Positions 23,802 through 25,340 of a stretch of DNA of 25,340 nucleotides are shown piece after piece (within the stretch, counting starts at the first letter, position 1; each line of letters starts with the position of its first letter). The DNA comes from an uncultured Fidelibacterota bacterium (GTDB lineage Bacteria > Fidelibacterota > Marinisomatia > Marinisomatales > UBA8229): NCBI GenBank assembly GCA_913054425.1, contig CAJXJG010000006.1, positions 1-25,340 on the forward strand, in the 5' to 3' direction. The translations under genes were made by a program, and so were the position numbers. The notes below the pieces were generated by a model, which searched no databases, was not told where the DNA came from, and saw only the letters and a list, made by a program, of their open reading frames with translations.

Positions 23802-24632
23802 CTAAGCCTGGTCTATATGTTTCATTGCCAAAAGTAATTGATCCTGATCAGTTTCAAAGCCGACAAATCGCCTCCCGGTCTTCTTTGCCATTATCCCCAC
23901 ACTTCCCCTGCCCATAAACGGATCTACAACCCAGTTCAATTTGAAACTGCTGACAGTAAATATTCTCTTAAGCACTTGTTCAGGCTTCCCTCCTTCATAC
24001 TGGCCTTCTGCACCAATTCGAATATCAAGTATATCTCCCCATAAATTATTTAATTGCTGGTTTTGTTCTACTTCTTTAAAAGACGAAACCTTTTTCTGGT
24101 CAAACATGAATTCATTGGTTTTTGTTGCAAACCAAATATCAGACAGAACATTCCGCCATATCACCAATCTGGGCTGATCCTTTGCCCGGTTATATCTCCA
24201 TGTTATCCGAGACTGAACATTAAAATTATTACTCAGCAATGCATGGTACATCCCGGAATAACGCCATCCACAAATAAGATAAATTGATCCTGTCTGTTTT
24301 AAAACACGGAACGATTGTTCTAACCACTTTTCATTCCACTGATAGTATTCCTGAAGAGTCAAGGGCGGATTATTATCGCTGATGTCCTGCCAGGGACTTT
24401 CCGGAGGTTTCGTTACAATAAGGTCAATTGTTTTGTCCGGGAGTCTTGCAAGACCTTTCCTCCCCTCTGCAAGAAATAATCCCTCCTTCATCTGATTTTT
24501 GGTCATTTTGATTTCATTTTCCTGACGCACAGCAGGAAGATAACGATTTAAATCAGAAACTGTCATTCCACTCACGGCTTCAAGAGGATTGGTAAATAAA
24601 GGATTAAATACTTCTTTTTTAGGATTATTCAC
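23802..24632 (-). CDS. DNA methyltransferase homologue (N6/N4-Mtase family), altered catalytic motif
   Basis: A 276-residue protein with the permuted beta-class order: catalytic motif IV before the SAM-binding motif I. GLARLPDKTIDLIVTKPPES (60-79) aligns with 'lp-x-sDLivtDPPY', and VVDPFMGRGSVGIMAKKTG (235-253) then RRFVGFETD is the SAM-binding region, which looks intact. GGKPEQVLKRIF is also family-typical. The oddity is motif IV: V-T-K-P-P-E, with Lys75 where D/N/S is normally needed and Glu78 in place of the aromatic residue. No restriction endonuclease or specificity gene is nearby, so it is an orphan. It may be inactive, bind DNA only, or act on a different target. It lies 24 bases upstream of the YqeY-like gene. 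Confidence 0.82.
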   Translation of the reverse strand: MNNPKKEVFNPLFTNPLEAVSGMTVSDLNRYLPAVRQENEIKMTKNQMKEGLFLAEGRKGLARLPDKTIDLIVTKPPESPWQDISDNNPPLTLQEYYQWNEKWLEQSFRVLKQTGSIYLICGWRYSGMYHALLSNNFNVQSRITWRYNRAKDQPRLVIWRNVLSDIWFATKTNEFMFDQKKVSSFKEVEQNQQLNNLWGDILDIRIGAEGQYEGGKPEQVLKRIFTVSSFKLNWVVDPFMGRGSVGIMAKKTGRRFVGFETDQDQLLLAMKHIDQA

Positions 24633-24731
24633 GGGGTAAATTTATCACATGCATATCTTTCTTCATAAAAATGATTCGACAAAAAAGACCGTTATTGACT
24701 TCCAGTACCTATCACCACCAATTTTTACATC

Positions 24732-25154
24732 ATGATTCAAAAGAAAAACGTTCTTTTTATCTGTACCGGAAATAGCTGTCGATCTCAAATGGCTGAAGGG
24801 CTCCTACGCCATCTGGAAGGTGATAGCTACGAAGTATTTAGCGCAGGTACACACCCAAGTATTGTTCATCCCCTGTCAATCGCAGTTATGGAAGAGAAAG
24901 GAATTGATATCTCCAGCCACACTTCTAATCATTTAAACGAATACAGGGATAAAAAAATTGATATTGTCATAACCGTTTGCGATTCCGCCGATAAGCTTTG
25001 TCCCATATTCCCCGGAGCTATAGAGCGAATTCATTGGAGCATTGCTGATCCGTTCCATGGCTGGGATGTAAAAAAGAGTAAAATGGATGCATATAGAAAT
25101 ACACGGGACATTCTAAAAAAGAGAATAATAGAATTTATTAAAACCAGATTGTAA
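24732..25154 (+). CDS. arsC: Arsenate reductase, thioredoxin-coupled (LMW-PTP fold)
   Basis: A 140-residue enzyme reducing arsenate to arsenite. FICTGNSCRSQMAEG (9-23) is the phosphatase-like loop C-x5-R with nucleophile C11 and R17. The redox relay cysteines C83 and C90 (TVCDSADKLCPIFPG) match the Cys10/82/89 triad of the Bacillus/Staphylococcus enzyme, separating it from plain low-molecular-weight tyrosine phosphatases. D106 in IADPFHGW is the general acid. It is divergent from the methyltransferase, with a 99-base gap. No arsR, arsB or acr3 is in the window, so arsenite export, if present, is encoded elsewhere. Confidence 0.92.
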   Translation: MIQKKNVLFICTGNSCRSQMAEGLLRHLEGDSYEVFSAGTHPSIVHPLSIAVMEEKGIDISSHTSNHLNEYRDKKIDIVITVCDSADKLCPIFPGAIERIHWSIADPFHGWDVKKSKMDAYRNTRDILKKRIIEFIKTRL

Positions 25155-25167
25155 GGATTCGCTCCTT

Positions 25168-25340
25168 TTGAAATTTATACTTCTAATTTCGGTGAGTTCA
25201 ATTTTCCTTCGCTCTCAGATTATAATTACCGAGATTATATATGACCTTGTTGGTTCAGAGTCACCAAACGAGTTCGTTGAACTTTTCAATATTTCTGATT
25301 CTGATACAATTGATTTAACTGGTTGACAGATAAGAGATAA
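25168..25340 (+). pseudogene. Secreted lamin-tail-domain protein, start only, broken by in-frame TGA
   Basis: A TTG at 25168, ten bases after AAGGA overlapping the arsC stop, opens a frame encoding a signal-peptide-like start (KFILLISVSSIFLRSQ) followed by IIITEIIYDLVGSESPNEFV and ELFNISDSDTIDLTG. This closely follows the lamin tail domain pattern ('I-x-E-I-x-Y-x-P...EfiELyN-x-s...iDLsGW-x-i-D'). At the conserved Trp position the codon is TGA (25324-25326), and the same frame continues QIRD to the window end, as the domain would. Other genes here end in TGA, so it should be a stop. It is either a nonsense mutation or a sequence error. Such domains occur in large secreted proteins of FCB bacteria. 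The rest is beyond the window. Confidence 0.55.

Noticed and set aside
1..25340. CRISPR array to go with the Cas6b-like protein
   Set aside because: No set of regularly spaced 20-40 base direct repeats was seen; the only candidate, AAACCGGTAAA x2 at 10277-10331, is two short copies inside a coding region.

Overview
The window is an AT-rich bacterial chromosome segment, mostly housekeeping genes in tightly packed same-strand runs. The organism looks Gram-negative: there is a GT9 (heptosyltransferase-like) enzyme, an Amidase_3 cell-wall hydrolase with a large N-terminal region, and a Wzx-type flippase. Many genes lack a recognisable Shine-Dalgarno sequence, and there is a UbiA prenyltransferase beside prmC and dnaE, a thioredoxin-type ArsC and a secreted lamin-tail-type protein. 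Together these suggest the FCB superphylum or a relative (Marinimicrobia/Fidelibacterota or a similar lineage). That placement is inference; no rRNA or tRNA is present to confirm it.

Layout. (1) 2-4171 (+): the end of a surface-polysaccharide operon: a flippase missing its 5' end and three glycosyltransferases joined by ATGA stop/start overlaps. (2) 4172-4948: an isolated unit of two tandem paralogous small membrane proteins of unknown function, with a hairpin leader, a near-perfect Shine-Dalgarno and a strong intrinsic terminator. (3) 5206-11603 (+): amidase, murI, folC, rho, a Cas6b-like gene, rpmE. (4) 11946-20914 (+): a 31-codon coupled ORF, prfA, prmC, ubiA-like, dnaE, dtd, a cobalamin-binding protein, a TPR protein and an M24 peptidase. 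(5) 20964-24632 (-): an orphan DNA-methyltransferase homologue, a YqeY-like protein, CvpA and dnaG. (6) 24732-end (+): arsC and the start of a secreted lamin-tail protein broken by an in-frame TGA.

The most unusual item is the gene at 10252-11250. Its sequence matches the Cas6b (CRISPR RNA endonuclease) fold along its first ~226 residues, including a RAMP-type glycine-rich loop, but it lies between rho and rpmE in an otherwise conserved rho-rpmE-(tdk)-prfA-prmC neighbourhood. No CRISPR array or other cas gene is visible. The histidine cluster expected at the Cas6b active site seems to be missing, and it has a long lysine-rich tail. It may be a CRISPR-type RNA-binding fold recruited to a housekeeping RNA role. 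A hairpin flanked by 11-bp direct repeats lies inside its first 80 bases. Second in interest are the paired small membrane proteins at 4396-4889. Other oddities are a methyltransferase with an altered catalytic motif (KPPE in place of D/N/S-PP-Y/F), tandem extended -10 promoters before rpmE, and the TGA in the lamin-tail gene.
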